Source: Desulfatibacillum sp. (GTDB lineage: Bacteria; Desulfobacterota; Desulfobacteria; Desulfobacterales; SpSt-501). Taken from it: a stretch of DNA of 53,430 bases. Below, in pieces: positions 16,610-24,293 of this stretch. Location of the stretch: NCBI GenBank assembly GCA_020725555.1, contig DYEU01000002.1, positions 1 to 53,430 of the forward strand, given 5' to 3'. How positions within the stretch are numbered: the first letter of the stretch is position 1; each line of letters opens with the position of its first letter. The notes beneath the pieces are model-generated. The model was not told where the DNA came from, searched no databases, and saw only the letters and a list, made by a program, of their open reading frames with translations. A program made the position numbers and the translations under genes.

Positions 16610-17902
16610 TCAGCGACAGGCCTCCAGGTAGGGACGGAGCCTCTGCTGGACCCGGTGACGGATCCACTCCGCGGGGCGAAGCGGTCCGGGGCGTTGCTCG
16701 ATCGCGTCGATCCCGTCGGCGATGAACTCTTTGGCGAGCTCCTCCGGGATCGAGGGGGAGAGGTTGGCGAGCAGCCGGCTGCAGGCGGCCTCGACCTCCG
16801 GGCGGGCCCAATAGTAGCGTACGCGGTCGAGGCGGCTTAAGAGGAGCAGGGCTTCGATCTCCTCTTCCGAGCCGCGGTAGTGATCGCGCCAATGTTCGGG
16901 ATGGTCCCGCATGGCGCGGGCGAGCGCGGCGCGGAGCCCCGAAGAGGTGATCCCGGGCCTGCGCCGCGCGAGGGCGGTTTCGATCTCCTCGAGGAGAAAG
17001 AGCGCCTCGCGGTAGGCGTCGGTCAGGCAGGGGCCGACCTTCAGGATGAGGAAATGGTCGGCGATCAGGCGGGCGAGGCAATCCGGGGGCTGGTAGTCCG
17101 TGGAGTGGACCTCGTAGGTCATGATCCCGGGGAGACGGTCGTGGAAGGCCGAGAGCGCAGCCGCCTTCTCGGGCCGGTAGCGGAGGGCGCCCGCGTGGCC
17201 GAACTCGATGCCGGGCTGCACGACCACGGCGAGGACCCGCTCCCAGGCCTGCTCCAGGCCCGCGCGGCCAAGCTCCTGCTTGACCCGTGTGAGGAATTCG
17301 GCTACGTGCTCCGGCCGGGTCACGGCGATCTCCTCGAGCGGGCCGGCGCGGCCGCCCGGCGGGGGGACGTCGGATCCGACGACGTACAGGGGAAGGGGGG
17401 CGCCGGCCGGCAGCCGGGAGGCCTCTTCTTCGGCCGCCCGGCAAAGGACCGCGGTGCGGCGGGCCGTGGCGGCAAGATCCGGGCCCGACGGCGGGTCATC
17501 GGCGCAGGCGGCGGAGAGGTCGAGGTGGAGTTTCCGGAAGCCCGCGGCCACGCATTGCCGCGCAAGCTCGGCCGCGTGGTCGAGCGCCCGGGCGCTGGGA
17601 AGGCTTCGCCAGACGTAGGGGCCGAGGTGGTCGGCGCCCAGAACGAGGCTGTTTCTGCCCAGGCCCAGGCCCTCCGCCAGGGCGGTCAGGCGGGAGGAAA
17701 ACGCGGCCGGGGTCATCCCGCTGTAGCCGCCTTGTGGGTTCACCTGGGCGGCGGTCGCCTCGACCAGGAGCGGCAGCCCCTCGTCGCGGGCGAGGCACAC
17801 GGCGGCCGCCAGGACCTCGGGATGGGAGGAACAGATCGAGACGACCCCGCCCCGGCGACCGGCGCGGTGATCGGCTTTGAGCTGTTCGAGAAAAGACACC
17901 AT
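16610..17902 (-). CDS. KbaZ/GatZ-like protein (tagatose-bisphosphate aldolase accessory family)
   Basis: The 430-residue TIM-barrel protein resembles the non-catalytic subunit of class II D-tagatose-1,6-bisphosphate aldolase. Recognisable stretches are VVSICSSHPEVLAAAV, VEATAAQVNPQGGYSGMTPAAF, LGADHLGPYVW, and KLHLDLSAACADD. Later, FLILKVGPCLTDAYREALF and the YYWARPEVEAACSRL end-helix are typical. No catalytic KbaY/GatY aldolase gene is in the window. The gene lies divergently next to larA-like and pdxA2-like genes, so a role in sugar-acid or hydroxy-acid breakdown is more likely here than in tagatose use. That part is inference. Confidence 0.87.
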   Translation of the reverse strand: MVSFLEQLKADHRAGRRGGVVSICSSHPEVLAAAVCLARDEGLPLLVEATAAQVNPQGGYSGMTPAAFSSRLTALAEGLGLGRNSLVLGADHLGPYVWRSLPSARALDHAAELARQCVAAGFRKLHLDLSAACADDPPSGPDLAATARRTAVLCRAAEEEASRLPAGAPLPLYVVGSDVPPPGGRAGPLEEIAVTRPEHVAEFLTRVKQELGRAGLEQAWERVLAVVVQPGIEFGHAGALRYRPEKAAALSAFHDRLPGIMTYEVHSTDYQPPDCLARLIADHFLILKVGPCLTDAYREALFLLEEIETALARRRPGITSSGLRAALARAMRDHPEHWRDHYRGSEEEIEALLLLSRLDRVRYYWARPEVEAACSRLLANLSPSIPEELAKEFIADGIDAIEQRPGPLRPAEWIRHRVQQRLRPYLEACR

Positions 17903-17938
17903 GCGGCACCGGCCTCGAAAATCTCCCCCGTCGGCGTT

Positions 17939-17974
17939 ACCTTAGTGCGCTTTGCCTCGGCCGGTCAACGGCCG
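17939..17974 (-). promoter_or_regulatory. Candidate divergent promoter/operator between kbaZ-like and larA-like genes
   Basis: Two palindromic CGGCCG hexamers (17958-17963 and 17969-17974) are separated by GTCAA. On the minus strand TTGACC (17968-17963) lies between them and has a weak TAAGGT (17944-17939) after 18 bases. The placement suggests a repressor site that could control both divergent units. Confidence 0.35.
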
Positions 17975-18003
17975 GGTCGATTCCCGGTGACGAAAGGCCC
18001 GTC

Positions 18004-19275
18004 ATGGCCCGTGTGACGATTCCGTTCGGTGGAAAGCCTCTCTCCTTCGACGTGCCCGACAGGAACTTGGCCGAGGTGCTGGGTCCCAACCCCTCGGTGC
18101 CGCTCGACGATCTCGCGGCCGCCATCGAGGCCGCGCTCGCGCGCCCGATCGGGCAGCCGCCCCTTGAGGAATGGGTCCGGCCCTCGGACCGCGTGTTGCT
18201 GGTCAGCGACGACAACACCCGCCTTACCCCCGTCGACCGCATGATCCCGCCCCTTCTTGCGCGGCTGAACCGTGCGGGGGTGCCCGACGAGCGCATCGGC
18301 TGCATCCTCGCGCTCGGCACCCACCGCTACATGACCGAGGAGGAAATCCGCGCCAAGGTGGGCGATGCCGTCTTCCGGCGCATCCGGGTCTTCAACCACG
18401 AGTGGCGAACCCCGGAGCGGCTCGTCGATCTCGGCCGCTCGCGCGCCGGGACGCCGCTTCAGGTAAACCGCGCCGTCACCGAGGCGGATGTCGTGATCGG
18501 GCTCGGGGCCATCGTCCCGCACCACATCCCGGGCTACTCGGGCAGCTCGAAGATCATCCAGCCCGGCATCTGCGGGCCGAAGACCACGGCCGAGACGCAC
18601 ATGCTCTCCTGCGAGGGCGGGGGGGATTCGTTTCTCGGAATCGAGGACAACCCCGTGCGCCGCGACATGGACGACATGGCCGACCGCGTGGGGATGAAGA
18701 CCATCTTCAACGTGGTCATGGACAGCGAGGGCCGGGTGACGGGGGTCTTCTTCGGCGCGATGCGGGAGGCCTTCCGCGAGGGGGTCGCCGCGGCGCGGCG
18801 CATCTACGGGGTCCGTTACCGCGTGCCCCCCGACGTCGTGATCGCGAACTCGTTTCCCTGCGACCTCGATTTCTGGCAGTCCCACAAGGCCCAGTACCCC
18901 GCCCAGCGCATGGTGCGGCCGGGGGGGACGATCGTGCTTTGCACCCCCGCGCCCGAGGGGGTGAGTCCCGTGCACACCGATCTTCTCAACTTCACCTTTT
19001 GGCCCTCGGCGGACATCAAGGCCGCCTACCGCGAGGGCCGGCTCAAGAACGGGGTCGCCTGCGCGCTCGCCGTGGCCTGGGCGCTGGTCCGGGAAAAGGC
19101 CTCGGTGATTACCTTTTCGCCGGGGATCCCCGAAGAACACAAGAAACGGCTCGGCCACACCCACGCCCCCGACATCGACTGGGCCGTGCGGGAGGCCTTG
19201 AGGAGGCAGGGGCCCGAGGCCCGCGTCGCCGTGCTGACGCACGCGCCCGACCTGCTTCCGATCCCGGCGGCCTGA
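18004..19275 (+). CDS. LarA-family nickel-pincer racemase/epimerase homologue
   Basis: LarA proteins racemise or epimerise 2-hydroxy acids with a nickel-pincer nucleotide. This 423-residue protein keeps the key landmarks of Lactobacillus LarA: DDNTR at 69-73, GTHR with H107 (LarA H108), PHHIPGYSG with H174, and K183 in GSSKIIQPG (LarA K184, the cofactor-bound lysine). The C-terminal Rossmann-like domain continues through FPCDLDFWQ and PGGTIVLC. The larB, larC and larE cofactor genes are not in the window. The following pdxA2-like gene suggests a substrate other than lactate, such as a sugar acid. ATG 18004, with GAAAGG upstream. Confidence 0.9.
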   Translation: MARVTIPFGGKPLSFDVPDRNLAEVLGPNPSVPLDDLAAAIEAALARPIGQPPLEEWVRPSDRVLLVSDDNTRLTPVDRMIPPLLARLNRAGVPDERIGCILALGTHRYMTEEEIRAKVGDAVFRRIRVFNHEWRTPERLVDLGRSRAGTPLQVNRAVTEADVVIGLGAIVPHHIPGYSGSSKIIQPGICGPKTTAETHMLSCEGGGDSFLGIEDNPVRRDMDDMADRVGMKTIFNVVMDSEGRVTGVFFGAMREAFREGVAAARRIYGVRYRVPPDVVIANSFPCDLDFWQSHKAQYPAQRMVRPGGTIVLCTPAPEGVSPVHTDLLNFTFWPSADIKAAYREGRLKNGVACALAVAWALVREKASVITFSPGIPEEHKKRLGHTHAPDIDWAVREALRRQGPEARVAVLTHAPDLLPIPAA

Positions 19276-19337
19276 GCGGGTCGGGGGCGGGGTATCGGCC
19301 TCGACCCGGCCTCCCGGCAAACAAGGAGACGATACGC

Positions 19338-20375
19338 ATGAAACGGCTGCCCATCGTCGGCATCAGCATGGGGGACCCCGGGGGGATCGGCCCCGAGATC
19401 TGCGCCAAGGCGCTCGCTGCGCCGGAGATCTACAGCCTCTGCCGGCCGCTGGTCGTCGGCGACGCCCGGGTGATCGCCGACGCGGTGCGCTTCAGCGGCC
19501 TCGATCTCAAGACCGCCCCCTGCCGGCGTGTCTCCGAGGCGCGCTTTGCCCACGGGACGATCGATGTCTTCGACCTCGAAAACCTCCCGCTCGAAAAGCT
19601 CCGCCACAAGCAGGTCACCGCCGAGCAGGGGAAAGCCTCCTTCGAGTACGTGGCCAAGGTGATCGAGCTCGCCCGCGCCGGCGAGATCGACGCCACCGTG
19701 ACCGGGCCGATCAACAAGGCGGCGATCAACGCCGCGGGGTACCATTACGCCGGGCACACCGAGATCTATGCCGAGCTGACCGGGACCCGGAACTACTCGA
19801 TGATGCTCGCCGAGGGCGACTTCCGCGTGGCCCACGTCTCGACCCACGTCTCGCTGCGCGAGGCCTGCGAGCGGGTGAAGCGCGGCCGCGTCCTCGAGGT
19901 GATCCGCCTCGCCCACGACGCGCTCAGGCGCCTGGGGATCGAAACCCCGCGGATCGCCGTGGCCGGGCTCAACCCCCACTGCGGCGAAGGCGGGCTCTTC
20001 GGCCGCGAGGACGACGAGGAGATCGCCCCGGCCGTGGCCGACGCCCGCGCCGAAGGGATCAACGCCGAGGGGCCTCTCCCGGCGGACACGGTCTTCTCCA
20101 AAATGCGGGGCGGGATGTACGACCTCGTCGTCGTCATGTACCACGACCAGGGGCACATCCCCACCAAGCTCGTGGGCTTCCAGTTCGACGCCCGGACCGG
20201 GGCCTGGGGGCAGATGGCGGGGGTGAACGTGACGCTCGGGCTCCCCATCATCCGCGTTTCCGTCGACCACGGCACGGCCTTCGGCAAGGCGGGCGAGGGA
20301 CGCGCGAACCCGCAGTCGATGATCGAGGCGATCCGCTTGGCGGCCCGCCTCGCGGGCGGCCCGGCGCGCCCCTGA
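19338..20375 (+). CDS. PdxA2-like dehydrogenase (4-phospho-D-threonate/erythronate type)
   Basis: This 345-residue NAD-dependent, metal-dependent oxidative decarboxylase belongs to the PdxA family. It starts GISMGDPGGIGPEI, and the metal-ligand histidines fall at H140 (YAGHTEIY), H170 (VSTHVSLREA) and the MYHDQGHIP region (269-273). The VTGPINKAAI and GVNVTLGLPIIR-V-SVDHGTAF stretches fit the PdxA2 branch better than vitamin B6 PdxA, as does the non-pyridoxine neighbourhood. PdxA2 partners are normally a DUF1537 kinase and an aldolase, and neither is visible here. ATG 19338 follows AAGGAG, 62 bases after the larA-like gene. Confidence 0.88.
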   Translation: MKRLPIVGISMGDPGGIGPEICAKALAAPEIYSLCRPLVVGDARVIADAVRFSGLDLKTAPCRRVSEARFAHGTIDVFDLENLPLEKLRHKQVTAEQGKASFEYVAKVIELARAGEIDATVTGPINKAAINAAGYHYAGHTEIYAELTGTRNYSMMLAEGDFRVAHVSTHVSLREACERVKRGRVLEVIRLAHDALRRLGIETPRIAVAGLNPHCGEGGLFGREDDEEIAPAVADARAEGINAEGPLPADTVFSKMRGGMYDLVVVMYHDQGHIPTKLVGFQFDARTGAWGQMAGVNVTLGLPIIRVSVDHGTAFGKAGEGRANPQSMIEAIRLAARLAGGPARP

Positions 20376-20410
20376 GAGGGGGGCGATGCCCGCGCGGCCG
20401 CAAAAACGCC

Positions 20411-21115
20411 TCAGCCGACCACGCGCAGAAACTCGACGTACTTGACCCAGACGTTGCCGTAGCGGTCTTCGGCGACGAGGCGCAGGGGAAACCCGTGCGG
20501 CTCGGGGAGTGGGGCGTCGTCGATCGCCCAGGCGAGAAGCAGGCGGTCCTCGGCAACCTCCGCGAGGGGGAAGCGTTCGACGCGGCCGCCATAGGCATCG
20601 GGGCGGGTGGCGATGTCGACGAAGCGCGCCCCCGGCCGCCTTCCCGCGCGCTCGAGGATCTCGACAAGGCGCACCCCCTTCCAGAGCGCAAGAAACGAAA
20701 ACGTCCCGGGGCAGACGAGCAGCACGCGGCGCTCGACGGCGGGCAGCGCGGTCAGGGCGGCGTAGTCGATCCGCAAGGGCCGCTCGACCAGGCCTTCGAC
20801 CGCCAGCCGGAAGTCTTGGGCGCTGACGGGGCTGTCGCGCCGGCCCATCACCCCGCGCAGCTCCGCCGGGGTGAGCTCGAGGTGGCGGATGTCGAGGTGG
20901 GCCGGGTTGTCATCGACCAGCGTCACCGCCGAGGTGCCGGGCGGCAGGACGCGGCGGGGGGCGGGGGAGGCGGCGGCCCCCGGCCAGGCCCGGAGGCCGG
21001 CGAGGCATCCCGCCCACGCGAGGAGCCGGCCGAGGAAGCGCCTCCGGCCGGGGAGCGGCGGCTGCGGCACCGCCGGCCCGCTTGCCTTTTGACGCCGCTG
21101 TGGTAGGGTTTCCAT
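20411..21115 (-). CDS. Exported molybdopterin-dependent oxidoreductase (sulfite-oxidase fold)
   Basis: A 234-residue protein with a twin-arginine-like start (RRRFLGRLLAWAG) and hydrophobic core to about residue 50, followed by a single sulfite-oxidase/MsrP-type molybdopterin domain. LRIDYAALTALPAVERRVLLVC contains the Cys expected to ligate molybdenum. LWKGVRLVEILERAG and PLRLVAEDRYGNVWVKYVEFL are characteristic. Substrate unknown. No heme partner gene is adjacent. The start ATG 21115 has only a weak ribosome site and faces a divergent methyltransferase gene 53 bases away. Confidence 0.85.
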   Translation of the reverse strand: METLPQRRQKASGPAVPQPPLPGRRRFLGRLLAWAGCLAGLRAWPGAAASPAPRRVLPPGTSAVTLVDDNPAHLDIRHLELTPAELRGVMGRRDSPVSAQDFRLAVEGLVERPLRIDYAALTALPAVERRVLLVCPGTFSFLALWKGVRLVEILERAGRRPGARFVDIATRPDAYGGRVERFPLAEVAEDRLLLAWAIDDAPLPEPHGFPLRLVAEDRYGNVWVKYVEFLRVVG

Positions 21116-21167
21116 GCCCGGCCACGGTAGCAGAGCCCCACGCGGTTTCCAAGCCCCCGGAGGCGGC

Positions 21168-21734
21168 GTGATCGACGACCGCACCCACTGGAATGAAAGA
21201 TACCGCAGCCGGCCCCACCCGCAGGAGGCGGCGGCCATCGTCCGCGAGTATGCCGGCCTCGCCCCCGGCCGGCGCGCTCTCGACGTGGCCGCCGGCAACG
21301 GCAGAAACGCCCTGTTCCTCGCCGCGGCGGGGTTCACGGTCGATGCCCTGGACATCTCCGACGAGGGGCTTTCGCGCTTCGCGGGGCTCAGCCCCCGGGT
21401 GCGTCCGGCCTGCGTGGACCTCGACCGTTTCGACATCCCCCGCGGGCGCTACGACCTGATCGTCAACATCCTCTACGTGAACCGCAGGCTCTTTCCGGCG
21501 CTGCGCGAAGGCCTGCGGCCCGGCGGGGTGCTCATCTTCGAAAGCCTGCTCATGCCCGCCGACCCTGCGGAAGCGGCCGGCCGCCGCCTGGATTACTACC
21601 TGAGGGAAAACGAGCTGCTGCACAGCTTTCTATCGCTTCATCTTCTCTTCTACCGCGAGGCGGAATCGAAAGGGGAGGAGGAGCCGCCGCGGCGGCTCGC
21701 CTCGCTCGTCGGCCGCCGCCGGCGGGGGGACTGA
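21168..21734 (+). CDS. Class I SAM-dependent methyltransferase (TehB-like)
   Basis: A 188-residue cytoplasmic protein with a short N-terminal WNERYRS motif. SAM motif I is ALDVAAGNGRNALFLA (about 38-53), followed by ALDISDEGLSRF with the acidic ribose-binding residue, and VDLDRFDIPRGRYDLIV. This pattern fits the TehB/thiopurine-like methyltransferases that modify small molecules or metalloids. The start is GTG 21168 with GGAGG four bases away. Its stop is three bases before the transporter gene, so the pair is an operon. Confidence 0.88.
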   Translation: MIDDRTHWNERYRSRPHPQEAAAIVREYAGLAPGRRALDVAAGNGRNALFLAAAGFTVDALDISDEGLSRFAGLSPRVRPACVDLDRFDIPRGRYDLIVNILYVNRRLFPALREGLRPGGVLIFESLLMPADPAEAAGRRLDYYLRENELLHSFLSLHLLFYREAESKGEEEPPRRLASLVGRRRRGD

Positions 21735-21737
21735 AGG

Positions 21738-22979
21738 ATGTGGCAGAGCGCCTGCGGCGTCCTTTTCTTTCTGCTGCTCGCCTGGGGGCTCGGTGAACAG
21801 CGCCTGCGGGTGAACCCCCGGCTCGTCGTGAAGGGGCTTCTCCTCACTTTCGCCGGGGGGATCCTCCTTTTGAAAGTGCCGCTCGCGCGGGATTTTTTTT
21901 CGCTCCTCAACCGCCTGGTCGTGTCGCTCCAGGAGGCCTCGCTCGCCGGCACCTCCTTCGTCTTCGGCTACCTCGGGGGCGGGCCGCTGCCCTTCGCCGA
22001 GCCCTATCCCGGGGCGGGGTTCATCCTCGCCTTCCAGGCCCTGCCCATGGTGCTTCTCGTGAGCGCCCTCTCCTCGCTTCTTTTCTACTGGAACATCCTT
22101 CCCCTCGTCGTGCGCGCCTTTTCCTTCGGGCTGAAGAAGACGCTCGGGATCGGGGGGGCCGAGGGGCTGGCGAACTCGGTCAACGTCTTCGTCGGCATGG
22201 TGGAGGCCCCGCTCTTCATCCGCCCCTATCTGCCGCGCCTCACGAGAAGCGAGCTCTTTTCGGTCATGACCTGCGGCATGGCGAACATCGCCGGCACGGT
22301 GATGGCGCTCTACGCGGCGCTGCTGCGCGAGCGGGTGCCCGACGCCCTGGGCCACATCCTGGTCGCTTCGCTGCTCAGCCTGCCCGCCTCGATCACCGTC
22401 GCGAAAATCATGATCCCGGAGACGGAGACGGTCACCGAGGGCGAGGTACGGCCGCCCGAGGCCGCCTCCGGCGCCATGGACGCCGTCACCCGGGGGACGG
22501 CCCAGGGGATCGAGCTTCTGGTCCAGATCATCGCCATGCTCGTCGTTCTCGTGGCCCTCGTTCACCTCGTGAACCTGGGTTTGGGTCTGCTGCCCGCCTG
22601 GGGCGGCGCGCCCGTCACGTTGCAGCGGATCCTCGGGGCGCTGATGGCGCCGGTCTGCTGGCTGATGGGCATTCCCTGGGCCGAGGCCCAGGCCGCCGGC
22701 GCCCTGATGGGCACGAAGACCGTCCTAAACGAGCTGATCGCCTACATCGAGATGGCCCGCCTGCCGCAGGGGGTCCTGGGCGAGCGAAGCCTCCTCATCC
22801 TGACCTATGCCCTGTGCGGCTTCGCCAACCCCGGAAGCTTGGGGATCCTGCTCGGCGGCCTGGGGGCCATGGCGCCCGAGCGGCGGCCGGAGATCGTTGC
22901 GCTCGGCATGCGCTCCCTTCTCTCCGGGACCCTCACCTCCTGCCTCGTCGGCGCCGTCATCGGCACCCTGACCGCCTGA
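21738..22979 (+). CDS. Concentrative nucleoside transporter (CNT/NupC family)
   Basis: An inner-membrane cation-coupled nucleoside symporter of 413 residues with about ten hydrophobic segments. Diagnostic motifs are GLANSVNVFVGMVEAPLFIRPYL, ELFSVMTCGMANIAGTVMALY, and the GTKTVLNELIAYIEM loop. The late YALCGFANPGSLGILLGGLGAMAPER is also a strong CNT mark. It follows a methyltransferase gene by three bases. It would feed purine or pyrimidine nucleosides into salvage. Confidence 0.93.
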   Translation: MWQSACGVLFFLLLAWGLGEQRLRVNPRLVVKGLLLTFAGGILLLKVPLARDFFSLLNRLVVSLQEASLAGTSFVFGYLGGGPLPFAEPYPGAGFILAFQALPMVLLVSALSSLLFYWNILPLVVRAFSFGLKKTLGIGGAEGLANSVNVFVGMVEAPLFIRPYLPRLTRSELFSVMTCGMANIAGTVMALYAALLRERVPDALGHILVASLLSLPASITVAKIMIPETETVTEGEVRPPEAASGAMDAVTRGTAQGIELLVQIIAMLVVLVALVHLVNLGLGLLPAWGGAPVTLQRILGALMAPVCWLMGIPWAEAQAAGALMGTKTVLNELIAYIEMARLPQGVLGERSLLILTYALCGFANPGSLGILLGGLGAMAPERRPEIVALGMRSLLSGTLTSCLVGAVIGTLTA

Positions 22980-23033
22980 CCCGCCACGGAAACGAAGGGC
23001 AGGGCCGAGAGCGCCGAGACCGCCGCCCCGCAC

Positions 23034-23063
23034 TTGACACCCCTGAGCGAAATTGCTTACAGT
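23034..23063 (+). promoter_or_regulatory. Promoter of the desulforedoxin-like gene
   Basis: TTGACA (23034-23039), an 18-base spacer and TACAGT (23058-23063) lie about 35 bases before the ATG, in a locally A/T-rich pocket. Confidence 0.6.
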
Positions 23064-23097
23064 CGCAACAGATGTTGACCCCCACGAGGAGGCCCCC

Positions 23098-23295
23098 ATG
23101 ACGGTGTTCGAGTGCGAAAATTGCGGCAAGCGCGTGGAGACCGCCCAGGCGGAGAACGGGGTGCCTGACTGCTGCGGCCGGCCGATGCGTACGACCGAAA
23201 AGCTGCCCGTCTGCGACCTGAGCAACACGGCGGAGCATTTCCGCTTTCACCGCGACGACGACGCCTGCGACGACGGCCGCGGCGGCGGAAACTGA
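23098..23295 (+). CDS. Desulforedoxin-like small iron/zinc protein
   Basis: The protein has 65 residues. C6-x2-C9, then 15 residues, then C25-C26 reproduces the exact cysteine spacing of desulforedoxin and of the N-terminal domain of superoxide reductase, which bind iron with four cysteines. The CENCGK...CCGRPM wording fits this domain. After it comes a short His/Asp-rich tail (HFRFHRDDD) with one more Cys. There is no SOR catalytic domain. It likely serves as a small electron carrier or metal protein. ATG follows CACGAGGAGG, it has its own promoter, and it is closed by a strong terminator. Confidence 0.8.
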   Translation: MTVFECENCGKRVETAQAENGVPDCCGRPMRTTEKLPVCDLSNTAEHFRFHRDDDACDDGRGGGN

Positions 23296-23340
23296 GTCCG
23301 AAGCCCCCGGAGGGCCGGGGGCGTGAATGCCTTTCGACCG

Positions 23341-23373
23341 GAGCGGGCGGCGGAGACGCCGCCCGCTCCTTTT
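23341..23373 (+). terminator. Rho-independent terminator after desulforedoxin-like gene
   Basis: A 12-bp perfect stem, GAGCGGGCGGCG with CGCCGCCCGCTC, has a four-base loop and is followed by CTTTTC. A second, smaller hairpin (GCCCCCGG/CCGGGGGC, 23303-23322) lies just before it. Confidence 0.8.
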
Positions 23374-23392
23374 CGGGGAAAGGGGGGCAACC

Positions 23393-24169
23393 GTGGTCTA
23401 CGAACGAATCCTGTACGAAACACGGGCGGCGGTCGGCTATCTCACGCTCAATCACCCGCAGCGGGCCAACGCGCTCTCCCGCCGCATGATCGCCGAGATC
23501 TCCCACGCCCTGCAGGGCGCGGCCGCCGACGAGGGGACCCGCGTGATCGTGCTGCGCGCGGCGGGCCGGCATTTCTGCGCCGGCCACGACCTCTCGGAGA
23601 TGGCGGGCGCCGGGATGCGCGAAGCCCGCGAGATCTTCGAAAACTGCAACCGCATGATGCAGCTCCTGCACGACATTCCCCAGCCCGTGATCGCCCAGGT
23701 GCAGGGGACGGCGACGGCGGCCGGCTGCCAGCTCGTCGCCTGGTGCGACCTCGCCGTGGCCGAGGAGGGCGCCAAATTCGCGACCCCGGGGGTGCGGATC
23801 GGCCTTTTCTGCACGACCCCCATGACCGCCTTGAGTCGGGCCATCGGCCGCAAGGCGGCGCTCGAGATGCTGCTCACGGGGCGGGAGGTGCCGGCGGCGG
23901 AGGCCTGCCGGCTGGGGCTCGTCAACCGCGTCGTGCCCGCGGAGCGGCTGGCGGCCGAAACCGAGACCCTGGCCGCCGAAATCGCCCGGGCGAGCCGCCT
24001 TGTGCTCGCCATCGGCAAGCAGGGCTTCTACGCCCAGGTCGACGCCCCCGACGAGACGGCGCTCCACTACGCCAAGCACACGATCGCGCTCAACCTGCTT
24101 GCCGAGGACGCCCAGGAGGGGATCCGCGCCTTTCTCGAGAAACGCCCTCCCGCCTGGAAGAACCGCTGA
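23393..24169 (+). CDS. Crotonase-family protein, ECHDC3-like, lacking catalytic glutamates
   Basis: The 258-residue crotonase fold is clear (HFCAGHDLSEM oxyanion-hole region, IGRKAALEMLLTGREV, LGLVNRVVP). Compared with true enoyl-CoA hydratases, the first catalytic Glu is Gln (AAGCQLVAWCD) and the second is Gly (TPGVRIGLF). This combination resembles the ECHDC3 group, whose chemistry is poorly defined. It is therefore unlikely to hydrate enoyl-CoA in the usual way. GTG 23393 is chosen because it follows AAAGGGGGG and gives the normal family N-terminus. The second crotonase, at 46.3 kb, keeps both glutamates. Confidence 0.88.
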   Translation: MVYERILYETRAAVGYLTLNHPQRANALSRRMIAEISHALQGAAADEGTRVIVLRAAGRHFCAGHDLSEMAGAGMREAREIFENCNRMMQLLHDIPQPVIAQVQGTATAAGCQLVAWCDLAVAEEGAKFATPGVRIGLFCTTPMTALSRAIGRKAALEMLLTGREVPAAEACRLGLVNRVVPAERLAAETETLAAEIARASRLVLAIGKQGFYAQVDAPDETALHYAKHTIALNLLAEDAQEGIRAFLEKRPPAWKNR

Positions 24170-24195
24170 CCGGGAGGAAACCCGGGGAAACACGG

Positions 24196-24221
24196 CGCCG
24201 CCGGCCGAGAACCCGGCGGCG
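24196..24221. terminator. Hairpin between convergent genes
   Basis: CGCCGCCGG and CCGGCGGCG pair around an eight-base loop, 26 bases after the crotonase stop and about 70 before the ferritin-like stop. There is no T-run. It is a candidate bidirectional terminator only. Confidence 0.35.
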
Positions 24222-24293
24222 GCCTGCGACGACCCCTGAGGCCCCTTGGGGGGTTCGGAGGGGAAAGCGCCTTTTCGGCTCCCGGCGGGTGGC

